Assembly: GCA_963920525.1 (NCBI GenBank)
Contig: OY986436.1
Span: 78,213,630-78,277,629 of the forward strand
Direction of reading: 5' to 3'
Source: Dichetophora obliterata
Taxonomy: Eukaryota; Arthropoda; Insecta; Diptera; Sciomyzidae
Length of the DNA: 64,000 nt
Shown here: positions 21,793 through 33,239 of the stretch, one piece after another
Layout of the letters: every line of letters begins with the position of its first letter
How positions within the stretch are numbered: the first letter of the stretch is position 1
Notes under the pieces: model-generated
What the model was told of the DNA's origin: nothing
Seen by the model: only the letters and a program-made list of their open reading frames with translations
Databases searched by the model: none
Position numbers and translations under genes: made by a program

Positions 21793-23290
21793 AAATAAAT
21801 CATATTTTTGCGATATTGTCTATCTGAGGCAAAGGCGTTTAAGATAAATCGCTATATCTTTTTTATTTCTAATCGGATTCAAATGCTCCAAAGAACAAAA
21901 TTTTAGAAAATGGATTAATCTTTCAAATGACATTAAAATTAAATTTTTTAAAAAAAAAATTAATTATTTATTATCTACCTATTTTAAACCGATTTAAAAC
22001 AAAAACTCTAATCTGCTGCACAGGGTTAAATTCACTCAATCCTTTTAATTTCACTTTTTTAAAGAAAATACTATCAATTTTGTTTTTATTCAAGATCGTC
22101 AGATATAAATCATATTTTTGCGATTTTGTCTGAGGCAAAGACGTTTTAGATAAATCGCTATATCTTTTTTATTTCTGATCGGATTTAAATGCTCCAAAGA
22201 ATAAAATTTTAGAAAATGGATTAATCTTTCAAATGACATTAAAATTAAATTTTAAAAAAATAAACCAACTATTTATCAACTATTCTTACCTTTATCCTTT
22301 CAAATTACATCAAAATAAAGTTTTGCAAAAATTAATCGAATTCTTTATTTACTATTTTTACCTTTATCTATTCAAATAATATCAAAATTAAATTTTAACA
22401 GAATTAATCCAATTACTTATTAACTAATTTAAATAGATTTAAAACAAAAACTCCAATAATCACTTTTAATTGATTTTTTTTAAAGAAGAGACCATGAATT
22501 TTATTTTCTTATTTTATTTATTTAGAATTAAATTATGATTTGCCTAATTTGTTGTTAAGACAAAAATAAATACTAGTATTCTATTGCCACGCAGGACAAT
22601 CGTGGACAAAAAAAGGACAAAATTAAACTTGTCGCGGTCAAGGATGCATACTATAGAGTGTTGTGCAGACTTTGATGGAATTCGTTAGATTTTTTTTGAC
22701 AAAGTTACAGTTTTAAGTATAAATTCAATTGTAAAGTTTTATTTCATTCTCTTTACGTCTGAGTGCGATCGAGAAAGCGTCTTTTTGTGACTTGCGATTT
22801 TTAGTGTTTTTTGAGTGTTTTTCAGTATTTTCAAGTGTTTTTTCAAAAATAATATATTTTTGTTTTCAACTTGTGTTTGCTAAACTGTGACTCTATTTGT
22901 TGTTTTTAAATTGTACCCATCTGTTTTTTTCAAAACAAATCCCTGACTTTTTGTATAAAAAAAAACAATAAAGCCAACATGTCAGATTGCATGTGTGTGG
23001 TTAGAGAGTGCCAAGGTATACCTAGCATATTTACAGAAAAAGTGCGATTGTTTCGGTTCCCAACTGATTTAGTTTTATTGAAAAAGTGGTGCGAGAATTT
23101 AAAAATCGTTCATGAAGGCTACCTTAATTCAAAAAGCAGAGTATGCAGTCGTCATTTCGATGCGCCTTGTATTGGAAATCTCCGTTTAAAACATGGTTCG
23201 ATTCCCACCATGAATCTTGGTAAGTAAAATATACAATTTAATTACAGTATTTTAATATAATTTATTTCATGAAGTATTTTAAGAGGTGAA
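21789..23290. repeat. Left inverted arm of the P-like element, inner part
   Basis: Inverse copy of about 27480-28993. It contains short internal duplications (TTTTTGCGAT...TGTCTGAGGCAAAG at about 21808 and 22108; TAGAAAATGGATTAATCTTT twice), the likely promoter region and the first THAP exon. The arms differ at a few per cent by eye. The inner border is near 23280-23292, where similarity fades past GAAGTATTTTAA. Confidence 0.9.
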
Positions 23291-23390
23291 ATTTTTATAG
23301 ATTGTGTTGTGTTAAGGGCCCATGAATATTTTTAAGCGAAAAAACCCTGTTTTTAAAGTTTTATTTTAAGTATTTTTTTTAAATAATAAA

Positions 23391-24436
23391 TAGGGTATAC
23401 ACTTCACTTCGTATGAAATCGGAATTTTACGAGAATTTCAGTGCAATTGAACAATGTAGTGAAAAAAGTTTATTATGTCCTACGTAATTTGAGAATGTCT
23501 GCTAGCGTAACTCCTGTAAATATAAAACGAAAGTTGGTGATACAATTAATTTTACCATTGATAACATACTCTGAAACAGTGTACAGTAAGCTCAACTCAT
23601 CTTCCCAATTAAAATTGCAAATAGCTTTTAATTATGCCACACGTTATGTTTATGGTTTACGAAGATATGAACACCTATCTAGCTTTAGAAATTCAATACT
23701 TGGTTGCGACATAACATCATTCATCAAAGCAAGAAACTGTATATACCTGCACAAACTTATTCATGAAAAATCGCCTCGTTACCTTTATGAAAAATTACGG
23801 TTTTGTATGTCTAGAAGAAGTCATATTCTTATTATACCCAGGCATAATACTTAAAACACCTCTTACTTGTTTTTCATTAACGCCATTAGACTCTGAAATG
23901 CACTACCTAGATGGTTAAGAGAAATAACTAGGAGAGGTACTTTTAGGCAATCTATCTTAACTTTCTTCTCTACTCCATAGTATCTGCAATTTGCTTAAAC
24001 TATTTAAAAGGTTATTTTTTATTTCTTTTCTCTCTTTTTTTCTCCTGTTCTTTTCCTCTTTATTAATGTATTTATTCTTTTTTAATCAAAAGTATTGTTA
24101 AATGTCTGTTATTATATATTAAATATTAAGCCCGGTTGTTATAATGTTAATCTAATCTAATTTAATCTAATTAAATTCTTATTTAACTAAACTAAATGAT
24201 TTTTGTACTATAAAAGAACATAGTTCTAAGTGTACTGATGTTAGCTTTTTTTTATAAAATAAAAAAAAAAAAAAATTGTTGTTCTGGTTTTCCGAAGATT
24301 GCTTAAATTTAATCATCTATTGAGTTGAGGAAAAATAATCGTTGGAACTTTGCGAAGAAATTGAAAAGCAGTCGCTCACTTCAACTCGTCGTAAATTTGC
24401 GATTTCGGAAAATTACGAAGTGAAGTGTATACCCTA
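23391..24436. mobile_element. TIR element in P intron 1, carrying a LINE tail
   Basis: Perfect inverted repeats at least 23 bp long (TAGGGTATACACTTCACTTC at 23391 and its inverse ending at 24436). TA at each border could be a duplication. The interior holds the C-terminal part of a LINE reverse transcriptase (23441-23854), its 3' region and an A-run near 24265. About 1.05 kb. It lies wholly within the intron of the P-like transposase and between its inverted arm and exon 2. Confidence 0.85.
23441..23854 (+). pseudogene. LINE reverse transcriptase C-terminal fragment
   Basis: About 137 residues without catalytic motifs. VKKVYYVLRNLRMSASVTPV, LVIQLILPLITYSETVY, YATRYVYGLRRYEHLS and CIYLHKLIHEKSPRYLYEKL match the thumb and C-terminal region downstream of the YADD box in Jockey/I-group non-LTR elements. 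Similarity continues weakly past the stop at 23852. The 3' region ends in an A-run around 24262-24276. The fragment is bounded by the TIRs of 23391-24436, so it was captured by, or inserted into, a DNA element. Dead. Confidence 0.8.
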
Positions 24437-27113
24437 ATTTAATGAAAATTTGTGAGCTTGTGGAGAGAAAATATTAATTAATTAAGCTTGTAGTAGAGCT
24501 TGTTCATCTAAAATTTAAAAGAAATTATTTAAGGTTTGCTGAAACTTTTCGAGTTTTTAATCTAAAATGTTGTTGTTAACTAAAATGATAGTTGAAAAAC
24601 CCCGTTTTTTGACTAAAAGCAATTTGTCGAAATATAAAAATACTAAAAAAACTTCTTTCATTCATTTCATAATTTAAAGGTCACAACGACGAAAACATAT
24701 ATTTGCCGTTTTTAAAGTGTACGCTTTATGAACGCGTACGAAGTTGTGCTGTTGCTGCATGTGGCAGCGACTCCCGAGACGGCATATTGTATTCGTTCCC
24801 AGACTGTCCAAGTCGTCGCCAAGCTTGGCTCGAGGCTTGCAGTTTGGAAGATCAGGCACGAAAACAAATGCATATCTGTGGAAAGCATTTCAAGCCAGGA
24901 GATGTTACATCGAATAGGCTTAAGGAGACTGCAATTGCTTCCGGATCATCTTATGCGGATATATTTGCGAGAGTGATTTTAAATACTCGAAAAGTAAAGG
25001 AATACTCAAATGAAGAACGCGAAATTTGCCAGTCCATAAATTATTATTCTTCTAGAGCCTATAGATTCCTAAAAAATTGCCTGCACTTTAATCTCCCAAA
25101 CACTGCCACACTTTGGAGATGGCGGCCAATTAAAGTAGTCATGCCAGGCATAAGTTCTGAAATGGAGGAGAATTTCAAAAAACTAGCTGCCAGCATGAGC
25201 GAGCAATCACGAAACTGTGTTCTGATGTTCGACGAAGTCCTCCTCCGAAAAGAGCTGGAATATAATGACAGAGCAGACCAAATAGATGGCTTCGTCGACT
25301 TAGGAGATGGTCAACGCACACAACTACTTGCCACAAAACTCCAGACTTTTATGGTGAAGGGTTTAGCTTCTATTGCACAGCCAAAGGAATGGAAGGTACG
25401 TTCTTACCTGTATTGGCGTTAATTCTTGTATTAAATTGAATTGTCTTTAATGTTACTCATACGTCTCATAGTTCCATTTTGTTCTTATAAAATTTTTATA
25501 AAATTTTTTATAGAATTTTGTATAATTTGTTTGTTTCGTGTTTTCTTTTTTTCGTTTCAGGTGAAACGTTGTATCCAACATTGTTGGGGGTCATTTTATC
25601 TATTTTGAATTGCGGCTTTAATTTGAAAGCAGTAGTGTCTGATCAGGGATCAGCAAACATTTATTGTGTTAATAAATTAACTAATAATTTAAAAGATAAT
25701 TCCTTTGAATTCTTAGGAAAGAAAATTTATATCGTTTTTGACTACTGCCATTTATTCAAAAGCATGAGGAACACATTGCTGGGAAGAGACGTAAGTACTC
25801 CACATGGGGTGGCTAGTTGGGAGGTGCTGAAAGAAGTATATGAGATTGAGAAAGCATCGAAGACCCTTCGAATGATACCAAAAATTACGGAGAAACACAT
25901 TAATCCGAAATTATTCGACAAAATGAAGGTTTCATTTGCAGTTCAGGTACTGAGTAATGCAGTTGCTTCAGCTATTCGCCAATGCATTGAAGGTGACCTT
26001 TTTACAAAAGAAGCAAATAAGGCGAATGCTGAAGCAACTTTTCATTATGTCATGAACTGCAATAATGCATTTGATTACTGTGATAGCATAGACTTGCACC
26101 ATTCAAATTTTAATAAGCGTCCGGTCACTAGAAACTGCAACAAAATTCGAAATATGAAAATTTTTATTAATTACTTGGAATCACTTAAAATTTCAAGCGG
26201 TGCCAGAAACAAATGCATTTATGGCTTAATTTACACGTTGCGATCCATGATTTCTTTGGTAGAAGATCTCTTCCAAGATCCAAATGTGAGATTTGTGATG
26301 CTTGGAAGGTTAAATCAGGACTCCCTTGAAAACTTCTTTGCTGTGCTTAGATCGCAACTAGGCAATAACCCCGAACCATCCGTGAGAGAAGTCCAATACC
26401 TCTCAGCAAGAATACTGTCAATGAAGTTCCTGACACATAAGTTTCATGCTCGCAACTCAAATTGTGAGAACGATAATGACCTTATGCTGGAATGGAACTT
26501 CCAACCATCCGAAGATTCACATTCTATTTCACCAATGGGTCCGTCCGATCACAATGAGGAAACGATAGAAGAACTAGAGGAATTTTCTGAGCCCACTTCC
26601 TTAAGCCCCTTGGAAATAAAAGTGGGTCGTTACTTCGTTGGGTATGGGTTAAGGGCTAAATTCAATAGTAAAATTAAATGCGAAAAATGCCAAGAAAATC
26701 TTCTGAAGCTCGAAAAGTTTTTTTTCGACTCAGAATCTTTTATTGGCATTAAAAACTATAGTGACAGCCGGATTTGTTTGAAGAATCCATCCGACGAATT
26801 CTTCAATATTTGTGTACAACATTTTTCAATATACAAAGGTATATTCAATAAAAGTTGTCACGAACCGAATTTAAAAAAACGTATCATAAAGTCCTGTATT
26901 GCACACTCAAATCTTGCAACTCCAGAGTGGTTTGATGAAAATGGGAGTTGCTTTGAGCACAGGCAAATCATTCTAGATTTTCTTATAACTGTTTTAATTC
27001 GAAAGAATTCGAAATGGTTAAAAGAAAATCTAGCGTCCGAAGAGTTAAAAAAAAATCCATCCGATCCAGAGAAAAGCAAGGTAAGGCCAATGCAAAAATG
27101 CAAAGGCTTCTAA

Positions 27114-27480
27114 ATGCATAAGCAGTCCGTTTGTCCGTCTGAAGTCCGTCTGTCAATTCGTCGTTTTGGATTTTTTTAAATAATCCGACTGTCACTTCGT
27201 CTGTTTGTCCATATCTCTTTTTGTCTGTCAGTGTGTTAGTATGTATGTGTAAATGCTAGTCCGTATAAAATTTCTTGTGGTATTCGGTGTTGCTGCCTAA
27301 GACCGTCTGTCCGAAGTCCATAAGTCCGTCTGATTGATTTTTTCAGGAAATTTTTGCTATCACAATAGTTAAGTCCATTGCCCGACCTTTCAGTACTGTG
27401 CAACTCTAAACTAAATGCACCTCATATTGTTAAAAATAAGTGCACCTCATTCAGCATTGTTTTCCCATCACAAAGTTCAC
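27114..27480. other. 3' region of the P-like transposase gene
   Basis: Contains a degenerate GTCCGTCTG/TCCGTCTGT repeat cluster (27120-27235 and 27300-27335). No further exon was recognised, although a donor-like GTAAGG near 27078 suggests that splicing into this region is possible. Confidence 0.4.
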
Positions 27481-29347
27481 CTCTTAAATAACTTTAAAAT
27501 ACTTCATGAAATAAATTATATTAAAATACTGTAATTAAATTGTATATTTTACTTACCAAGATTCATGGTGGGAATCGAACCATGTTTTAAACGGAGATTT
27601 CCAATACAAGACGCATCGAAATGACGACTGCATACTCTGCTTTTTGAATTAAGGTAGCCTTCATGAACGATTTTTAAATTCGCGCACCATTTTTTCAATA
27701 AAACTGAATCAGTTGGGAACCGAAACAATCGCACTTTTTCTGTAAATATGCTAGGTATACCTTGGCACTCTTTAACCACACACATGCAATCTGACATGTT
27801 GGCTTTATTGTTTTTTTTTATACAAAAAGTCAGGGATTTGTTTTGAAAAAAACAGATGGGTACAATTTAAAAACAACAAATAGAGTCACAGTTTAGCAAA
27901 CACAAGTTGAAAACAAAAATATATTATTTTTGAAAAAACACTTGAAAATACTGAAAAACACTCAAAAAACGCTAAAAATCGCAAGTCACAAAAAGACGCT
28001 TTCTCGATCGCACTCAGACGTAAAGAGAACGAAATAAAACTTTACAATTGAATTTATACTTAAAACTGTAACTTTGTCAAAAAAAATCTAACGAATTCCA
28101 TCAAAGTCTGCACAACACTCTATAGTATGCATCCTTGACCGCGACAAGTTTAATTTTGTCCTTTTTTTGTCCACGATTGTCCTGCGTGGCAATAGAATAC
28201 TAGTATTTATTTTTGTCTTAACAACAAATTAGGCAAATCATAATTTAATTCTAAATAAATAAAATAAGAAAATAAAATTCATGGTCTTTTCTTTAAACAA
28301 AAATCCATTAAAAGTGATTATTGGAGTTTTTGTTTTAAATCTATTTAAATTAGTTAATAAGTAATTGGATTAATTCTGTTAAAATTTAATTTTGATATTA
28401 TTTGAATAGATAAAGGTAAAAATAGTAAATAAAGAATTCGATTAATTTTTGCAAAACTTTATTTTGATGTAATTTGAAAGGATAAAGGTAAGAATAGTTG
28501 ATAAATAGTTGGTTTATTTTTTTAAAATTTAATTTTAATGTCATTTGAAAGATTAATCCATTTTCTAAAATTTTATTCTTTGGAGCATTTAAATCCGATC
28601 AGAAATAAAAAAGATATAGCGATTTATCTAAAACGTCTTTGCCTCAGATAGACATAATCGCAAAAATATGATTTATATCTGACGATCTTGAATAAAAACA
28701 AAATTGATAGTATTTTCTTTAAAAAAGTGAAATTAAAAGGATTGAGTGAATTTAACCCTGTGCAGCAGATTAGAGTTTTTGTTTTAAATCGGTTTAAAAT
28801 AGGTAGATAATAAATAATTAATTTTTTTTTTAAAAATTAAATTTTAATGTCATTTGAAAGATTAATCCATTTTCTAAAATTTTGTTCTTTGGAGCATTTG
28901 AATCCGATTAGAAATAAAAAAGATATAGCGATTTATCTTAAACGCCTTTGCCTCAGATAGACAATATCGCAAAAATATGATTTATTTCTAAAGATCAAAA
29001 GCTGCCAAAACGTGAACAAAATCCAAGCACAAGAAATAGCAGCAAAAAAAAAACCAATGCAGCAACAACAAATCAAGCAAAAAAAAAACCTAAACAAACG
29101 ACATGCTGCACTACTGCGAAATCTAAAAAATATATGTATATATATATGCATATAAAATATAGCAACACGCTCTAGCAACATAAACAAAACTTTAAGGAAC
29201 ATATGATGTTGTGCTAGCAACACAAATTCTTGCAAGCGAGTACTCGCTAGGTTTGTTACTCGTCGGGTCTCTTGTCTTGTACGGGCAAATTTTTCATTTC
29301 ATTCCCGGCCTTTCAGTTGCAAGGTCTATATGTATTTATAGTCTCTG
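27480..29347. repeat. Right inverted arm of the P-like element, uninterrupted
   Basis: A 1.87-kb inverse copy of the left arm. Because it lacks the Harbinger, it preserves the empty insertion site (TGATCTTTAGAAATAAATC, inverted, near 28980-28998). Outside position about 28994 it matches 16688-17046. It carries a THAP exon on the minus strand. Confidence 0.93.
27549..27797 (-). pseudogene. Duplicate THAP exon in the right arm
   Basis: Inverse copy of the exon at 22979-23219: an 82-codon frame from the ATG at 27797, with the same C2CH pattern (CMCVVKEC, CSRHF) and a few substitutions (for example KKWCANL for KKWCENL). It has its donor (GTAAGT) but no downstream transposase exons on this strand. 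If transcribed from the duplicated promoter it could give a THAP-only product or antisense RNA across the centre. Whether it is expressed is unknown; structurally it is an orphan exon. Confidence 0.85.
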
Positions 29348-29949
29348 TACTGAGTTTCGTTGTTATACGACATTTAGTTCCAAAGCTATCTGATATCAAA
29401 AATTTAAAATGTATGGGCGGAGCCACACCCCCTTTCCAAAGCCCATCCCAGTTTTCCAGTAGAAGGATATCACCAAGTGGCAACTCCGTACTGAACGGCA
29501 TTTAGTTCCAAAGCTATTCGATATCATAGATTGGAATTGTATGGGCGGTGCCACACCCATTTGGCCTATAGTTGCTCAATTTTGCCAGTCGAAAGACACG
29601 ACTAAATAGTACGCTCTAACCGAGTTTCATTAATGTGTGACTTATAGCTACCTAAGTATAGTGACCTACGTCATACGCCCATAAATTTTACCAGTAGAAC
29701 GGCAAGTAAAAATTAAGGTCGAATACCGAATTCCGTTGCTGTGCGACCTATAATTCCAAAGCTATTCGATATAAAAGATTTGATTTGTATGGGAGGTGCC
29801 ACGCCCTCTGAGTTTTTCCGATATTTTAATAGTTATTCTGCTATTCAGGATGAACACAAATCCAACAAATAAAAGACCATTAAAGTCGGTCTAGCCGTTC
29901 TTGAGTTATAAATGGTGCAACAAACCCGACTTTGTTTTATATATATAGA

Positions 29950-30876
29950 TTATGTGGTATTCTGTGTCAGTTCACTTTTTTGGGGTCTTTCATGTTGTTT
30001 CTTGCTTCTATTGCCCGTATCGATTTTATTTAAAATAACAAATAAGTCCACATCCAATTGACAGTGAGGTTTAACTTGAACTAAGAAGTACCTTGTACTC
30101 AATACCTAAGGCACTAATACACAAGTTTGTATTGAAATAAAAATAATTATTTGTTTCGCAAATTGCTATTCTGCACAGCTAGGTGCACTGGATCGTAAAT
30201 AAAGATTATAATGACATGCTTAATATCACTATAGAGAGAGTTCAAGATCAGTTTGCAAATATTCACGGTTGTAAATAATCACTGATCAAATTTATATTTT
30301 ACTTTTTTATAGATTTGCCGCGTTTTTTTCAGGAATAAAATAATGGGAATAAAATCGCACCTTATATATGTTAAATATGTTTAATATGTTAAATCAATTA
30401 TAGACCAGATTTTCACACTGGTGGAGTTACCAGGTCCAATCAGTTTTTGTGTGTGGCTCCAATTTTGTACACAAAGGATCTTTTATTTGATGAAAACAAA
30501 AATAAGCGGCGCAGATTTTCGGGTCTTGGTTCTTAAGTATAGAACAAAGCACATTGAGATTTTTAATCAAAGGGCATGTTTTCCGCTTACCATATTGTGT
30601 TGATGAGTGATTAGTAACCTGGACGGAGCTATGATGGGCTTGGACTGGTAGTAGTATTGTTTTAGGATGCTACGAGGTTTGGATCAAAGTCCTTATTTGG
30701 TACCTACTATTTCAAACCTATTATTACTGATTTCAAACCTATTAATACTTTTTTACCAGTTTTTGAGATAAAAGTCATTGAATGATTTTACTGACGCAGC
30801 AGTATTCTGTACCAGATAGTTTCACAAATCACCAATGTTGATAATATAGTTTCATAAATGCTTTGTTTTGAAAACT
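29950..30876. other. Spacer to the right of the Helitron end
   Basis: No gene or repeat recognised. A 60-codon frame at 30421-30603 has no domain. Confidence 0.4.
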
Positions 30877-30884
30877 AGGTACTA

Positions 30885-31542
30885 AAGGTCTGCACGGGTA
30901 TGTTTGAAACGATCTTCAACACATTCTCAAATTTTAAAACAAGCTTCCAACTCTCATTCGTAAAAGCGAAACAAATAAAAAAAACACAAAAAGTGGTTGC
31001 TGTCGTTAGAATGTTAATAATGAGAGAATGGAGACAAGAGAGTATGGAGACATGAGAGAAATGAAACATGAGAGATGGAATGGAATGAATGGAATGTCTT
31101 TTTTGTAATATGATAGAGAAGAATGTCTTGCACTGGTTTCAGTCTGTGTGTGAAATTTGTTATTGTTCTTTATTTTCTTTATTTTTTGGCTTAATTTTTA
31201 ACTATTCTTCTTGCTTGGTTTCAATTTGTTTGTTTTTATTCGCTTGTTTGTACTACAAACTATCGCATTTACTTCAAAACATACTTTCATTCACAAACGA
31301 AATTCAGGACATTCCATAATTGGAATGTCTACATAATAATTGAGAATTATGAGAGTAAATTTCGATTTATTGTATTCTATTCTATTCTTTTATTGAGGCT
31401 GTTCGTTTAGTTTCGTTTCGTTGCCTGCATAACGAATGGAATGAATATTCGTTTCGTTCCTTGAATTTACTCTCAATTAGAATTCTCTTCTCGAATAATT
31501 CTCAATTGGCAGAAAAGCAAAACATTCATGCAGATCTTCACA
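30885..31542. mobile_element. Non-autonomous hAT-like element, 658 bp
   Basis: Direct repeat AGGTACTA (8 bp) at 30877-30884 and 31543-31550. The ends are imperfect inverted repeats (AAGGTCTGCACGGG left; GAAGATCTGCATGAATG inverted right). Inside are GAGA/GAATGGA-rich runs and a smaller palindrome (AATTGAGAATTAT near 31337, inverse near 31495). No transposase. hAT class is inferred from the 8-bp duplication. Confidence 0.7.
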
Positions 31543-31634
31543 AGGTACTATAAATATTTGGTTCGTGATGTTACTTATAGAAAAATGAAATTCAATTCCA
31601 CGTAATAAGTAAAGAGTTTTAAAAATGTAGCATT

Positions 31635-32046
31635 TATATATGAACAATTCCATCAATTATCGGCAAGCCATGGAACTCACCATCTGGGATCTTTTTGAAA
31701 CTTTCCTTATTAAAAAAGATCGTTAAAATACGTAAAAAAATTTTTACTGTGATTATTTCAGCTGTTATACTCATTATATATATTTAATAAAAGGTTTCAA
31801 CCATGATTTATTTTTCATGTCTTGATGTTGCACTAAAAAAAAGAAGTAATGTGTTGTTCTATAAAAAACGTTTTTAAAAAAAAAAAACCTTTTGTAAAAT
31901 GTTTGAAAAAAGCTAAAACAGTGAGGTTTAAAACGAAATTCTAAGGTTTCTTATTTTTTTATAAAAAAAGCTGAAAAAATTTTATGTAACCAGTATAAAT
32001 AAAAGAATTAATAAAACACGGCAAGTGTCGCGATCATTCTTGTATA
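31635..32046. repeat. Left inverted arm of the uncharacterised element
   Basis: About 410 bp, mirrored by 51653-52437, from TATATATGAACAATTCCATC inward to TCGCGATCATTCTTGTATA. It lacks the 286-bp MITE present in the right arm and so shows that MITE's empty TTAA site near 31712. Confidence 0.8.
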
Positions 32047-32589
32047 TAAACAAACTAAATACGAACAACCCAAACACGAATACGAACATGGCATGCACCA
32101 TTCAAGCTTTTTCAAGTATTGTACTTGAATTCAAGTATGTATGCAATCTTGAAAAAGCAAGCTTTAGCCAGCTTGCAAAAATACCAAACAGATACAAGCC
32201 ATATTCATGCTTGCTCGTTGGCTTGGCTTGTTTCGGCTTACTTTGTCGGGCAGAAAGTTGAAAAGCTTAAAACGATCGGCAAAAGCTTGTAAGCTCGCAA
32301 GTATCCAAATTAAAGCAAGTATCCAAAAAATTCAATGCGCTTCTTTAGAGAGAGCTTAAGCGTAATAGGACTTTTAAGGATTCTGTGGACTCCGTGGTGT
32401 GAAGTTTTAGGATAAATGATTTCTAAGATGCTGTCAAACTTTAAAATTGAAGATGGCGTATATAGTTGCCACCTAGATTTTTTTTATTTTTGCGAATTCT
32501 TTTAATTTTGAAATTCTGACAACGGATTTGATTTCGAATATATTGTCACAGCTTTAAAATTTAAGATGGTGGTTAGGGTTGCCACCTAA

Positions 32590-33130
32590 ATTTTTACCAC
32601 ATTATTGCCACCTAATAATATGTATTTTTAAAAGTTTTAAACATCATTTATCAGTGTTAAGGGGTTGCTGATTTCGAATCTAAGGTCAGAATTTTAAAAT
32701 TCAAGATGGTAGATAGGGTTGCCACCTTATTTTTAGTTTTATAAATTCGGGGCTGGCAAAAAAAATGGTATACCAAAAATGGGTCGCTGAATCCGAATCC
32801 GTCGTCAGAATTTCAAACTTATAAAATTTTAAAATAATAGGGTTGCCACCTAATAATATATCTTTTCAAGATTTTTAAACGTCAGTTATTAGTGTTAAGA
32901 GGTTGCTGATTTCGAATCTAAGGTCAGAATTTTAAAATTCAAGATGGTGGATAGGGTTGCCACCTAAATTTTTTTTAGTTTTATAAATTCGAGGCTGGCA
33001 AAAAAATGGTACACGAAAAATGGGTCGCTGAATCCGAATCCGTCATCAGAATTTCAAAATTATAAAATTTTGAAATAATAGGGTTGCCACCTAATAATAT
33101 GTCTTTTTCAGAGTTTTAAACATAATTTAA
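32590..33130. repeat. 243-bp tandem units in the left inverted arm of the hAT
   Basis: Units marked by GGTTGCCACCTAATAATAT at about 32590, 32842 and 33083, each with an inner inverted-looking partner (AAGATGGTGGATAGGGTTGC). The inverse set lies at about 45370-45860. Non-coding subterminal repeats. Confidence 0.75.
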
Positions 33131-33239
33131 CAATTCAGTCATGGGGGGAACCTTTAGAGTATTTTTCAAGTCAAAGTCAACCAATAAAAAGAAAACTCAG
33201 CAAGTATTTATAAGTATAGTATATTATTTTTAGTATTTT

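Larger units (their letters stand above)
22979..27113 (+). pseudogene. P-like transposase with two THAP fingers, three exons, one doubtful junction
   Basis: DNA transposase of the P/THAP9 type. Exon 1 (22979-23219) is a THAP finger (CMCVVREC, W, CSRHF). It joins exon 2 (24680-25395) in frame across a 1460-bp intron. Exon 2 begins with a second THAP-like finger (CAVAACGSDSRDG, AWLEAC, CGKHFKPGD), then a helical region and the first core Asp (CVLMFDEVLL). Exon 3 (25561-27113) carries VVSDQGSANI, FDYCHLFKSMRN and LNQDSLENFF. The strong donor at 25396 (GTACGT) with the acceptor at 25560 leaves exon 3 out of frame by one base; a weaker GT at 25400 would restore it. A further donor (AAGGTAAGG) lies at about 27075. 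Predicted length is about 836 aa versus 751 for the Drosophila protein. Functional state uncertain. Confidence 0.85.
16688..29347 (+). mobile_element. P-like THAP transposon with 1.87-kb inverted arms
   Basis: The element begins CAGAGACTATAAATAC and ends with the inverse. It is flanked by direct repeats TACTGAG at 16681-16687 and 29348-29354 (7 bp; P elements make 8, so one base may have changed). The right arm covers about 27480-29347. The left arm is its inverse, interrupted by a Harbinger: 16688-17046 plus 21789 to about 23290. Each arm carries the first THAP exon. The unique centre encodes the rest of the transposase. Without the Harbinger and the intron-1 insertion the element is about 6.9 kb. 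P-superfamily assignment rests on the THAP fingers and transposase core. Confidence 0.88.
16366..29949 (-). mobile_element. Second Helitron copy, split by the P-like element
   Basis: On the minus strand a TC start preceded by A lies at 29949 (TCTATATATATAAAAC), followed by the AAAGTCGGGT block shared with 15400-15420. Diverged internal units containing TATGGGCGGAGCCACACCCC recur at 16600-16625, 29411-29431, 29540-29560 and 29785-29805. The same unit runs up to 16687 on the left and resumes at 29348 on the right of the P-like element, so that element landed in this Helitron. A separate 3' terminus for this copy is not clear. Confidence 0.6.
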
